Source of the DNA: Myxococcales bacterium
Lineage (GTDB): Bacteria > Myxococcota_A > UBA9160 > SMWR01
Assembly (NCBI GenBank): GCA_022572485.1
Contig: JACZVU010000144.1
Coordinates: 1 to 6,916 of the forward strand
Reading direction: 5' to 3'
Length of the DNA stretch: 6,916 nucleotides
Part shown: positions 6,315 through 6,916 of the stretch, piece by piece
How the letters are laid out: the number at the start of each line of letters is the position of its first letter
Numbering within the stretch: position 1 is the first letter of the stretch
Program-made: the position numbers and the translations under genes
The notes under the pieces: generated by a model
Seen by the model: the letters and a program-made list of their open reading frames with translations, nothing else
Told to the model about the DNA's origin: nothing
The model's database searches: none

Positions 6315-6364
6315 TGGTGACCCGGGCGCGATTCGAACGCGCGACCCCCAGCTTCGGAGGCTAG
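6315..6364 (-). pseudogene. tRNA-Arg(CCG) 3'-half fragment, probable attachment-site relic
   Basis: On the minus strand the sequence folds as anticodon stem CTAGC/GCTGG (one G-T wobble) around loop CTCCGAA (anticodon CCG, preceded by T33). Then come a 5-nt variable loop GGGTC, a perfect T-stem GCGCG/CGCGC with loop TTCGAAT, the 3' acceptor strand CCGGGTC, discriminator A and encoded CCA. The matching 5' acceptor (GACCCGG) and a D-arm should lie at 6365-6410 but are absent. A fragment starting at the anticodon stem and running through CCA is the usual att footprint of tyrosine-integrase elements. By the normal geometry, the inserted element would lie on the higher-coordinate side and the old chromosome downstream of the tRNA on the lower side. 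No integrase gene is in the window. Confidence 0.8.
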
Positions 6365-6571
6365 CGGCCAAATCGGCCCAAGTGCGCGTGGTAGAAACTG
6401 GTTTCCGAAATGCCGCCCCCATCAATCAACGACATAGCGTGCCATACGATGACACGGTTAACGGGGCGCATGGGAAAACACTTGGGTTTGGAACGCCCGA
6501 TAAGACCAACCCCATCGTAGAGCGTTGCCGTAGTCTACTATGCTTGGCGCAATGCTTGCCACGGAGGAATC
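6365..6571. other. Non-coding stretch between the tRNA fragment and the hydrolase gene
   Basis: No open reading frame with credible composition is seen. The region should hold the promoter of the hydrolase gene, but I could not place clear -35/-10 boxes. GGAGG at 6563-6567 is the ribosome binding site of the GTG at 6572, with a short 4-nt spacing. Confidence 0.5.
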
Positions 6572-6916
6572 GTGGGTTTACCCGATTACCTGAGGAATCA
6601 CAGAAACGGCCTGCTCTTTCTCGTAGTAGGCCTGTCAACAAATTGTGTTCTATTGGATACGCCAGTCGAACCTGTGATCTTGGAGGACCCCTTGGCAGCA
6701 TCGCGCAGTAGAGAAAAAATGCCGATCAACGATGACGGCATCAGCGTAGAACTTGACGTTCCCGCGCCCATGCGCGATGGGGTGCGCTTGTTCGCCGACG
6801 TCTACCTCCCCGATGCGCCCGGCCCTTCCCCGTCATTCTGACACGCATGCCCTACGACAAGCAGAGCGCCTACGGGATAATGCCGGCTCTCGGTCGCTTC
6901 TGGGCACAGCACGGCT
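6572..6916 (+). CDS. CocE/NonD-family alpha/beta hydrolase, N-terminal part, frameshifted and cut by window end
   Basis: GTG start after GGAGG (6563-6567). The first about 30 residues have a basic lead (LRNHRN) and a hydrophobic core (GLLFLVVGLSTNCVLL), so the protein is probably exported or anchored. Residues from about 55 (DGISVELDVPAPMRDGVRLFADVYLPD) are the typical opening of CocE/X-Pro dipeptidyl-peptidase (S15-like) hydrolases, which act on acyl esters or peptides with a Ser-Asp-His triad further on. The first frame stops at 6839-6841. The family sequence continues in another frame from about 6823 as PFPVILTRMPYDKQSAYG, up to the window end. One base appears to be missing in the C-rich stretch 6823-6831. 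The gene may be a true frameshift pseudogene or contain a sequence error in this run. The catalytic residues lie beyond the window. Confidence 0.75.

Noticed and set aside
6315..6500. Complete tRNA-Arg interrupted by a group I intron
   Set aside because: No 5' tRNA half (GACCCGG acceptor, D-arm) is found on the minus strand upstream of the fragment within the window, so a split gene is not supported here.
6139..6711. 190-codon plus-strand open frame across the tRNA fragment
   Set aside because: It reads through the reverse complement of the tRNA T-arm, giving the familiar artefact GAIRTRDPQLRR. It overlaps the better-supported hydrolase start and has no domain.
1..6916. CRISPR array or defence system
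   Set aside because: No regularly spaced repeats are present apart from the paired IS-end motifs, and no nuclease, methylase or toxin-antitoxin pair is recognisable in any frame.

Overview
This window comes from a moderately GC-rich Gram-negative bacterium. It encodes proteins with Tat- and Sec-type export signals, uses strong GGAGG ribosome binding sites, and carries an intact IS1202/ISNCY-type insertion sequence. A proteobacterial-type host is the natural reading, but no gene here fixes the phylum, and a metagenome-derived or poorly sampled lineage is possible.

Layout, left to right. (1) 19-100 is a 37-bp imperfect inverted repeat with an 8-nt loop, ending at the ribosome binding site of the first gene. 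(2) 113-628 (+) is a small membrane-anchored or lipoprotein-like protein with a probable split-barrel (DUF2255-like) domain. (3) 890-2770 (+) is a Tat-exported FAD-dependent oxidoreductase of the spermidine dehydrogenase-like family. (4) 2839-4317 is a complete 1,479-bp insertion sequence encoding a 444-aa DDE transposase on the minus strand. Its ends are TGT...ACA with doubled subterminal repeats, and it is bracketed by a 5-bp target duplication, TTCCC. (5) 4323-4350, directly after the right-hand duplication copy, is a sequence with the 11-6-11 layout of a XerC/XerD recombination site (dif/xrs). (6) 4576-6027 (+) is an exported metal-dependent amidohydrolase with its full metal-ligand set. 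(7) 6315-6364 (-) is the 3' half of a tRNA-Arg(CCG) gene, from the anticodon stem to CCA, with no 5' half. This is the usual footprint of an integrated element. (8) 6572-6916 (+) is the start of a CocE/NonD-type alpha/beta hydrolase, with a signal sequence and an apparent 1-nt frameshift, running off the window.

The three enzymes (exported amine-oxidase-like flavoprotein, exported amidohydrolase, CocE-like acyl/ester/peptide hydrolase) would fit periplasmic breakdown of amides, esters or amines. They are separated by long gaps and mobile DNA, so they are better seen as an accessory patchwork than as one operon. The most interesting signal is recombinational. An IS sits exactly one target-duplication copy away from a Xer-like site, as described for the ISAba32 subgroup of the IS1202 family. 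A tRNA attachment relic lies about 2 kb further on, so the amidohydrolase gene is bracketed by two site-specific recombination landmarks. No CRISPR array, phage module or obvious new defence system is visible.
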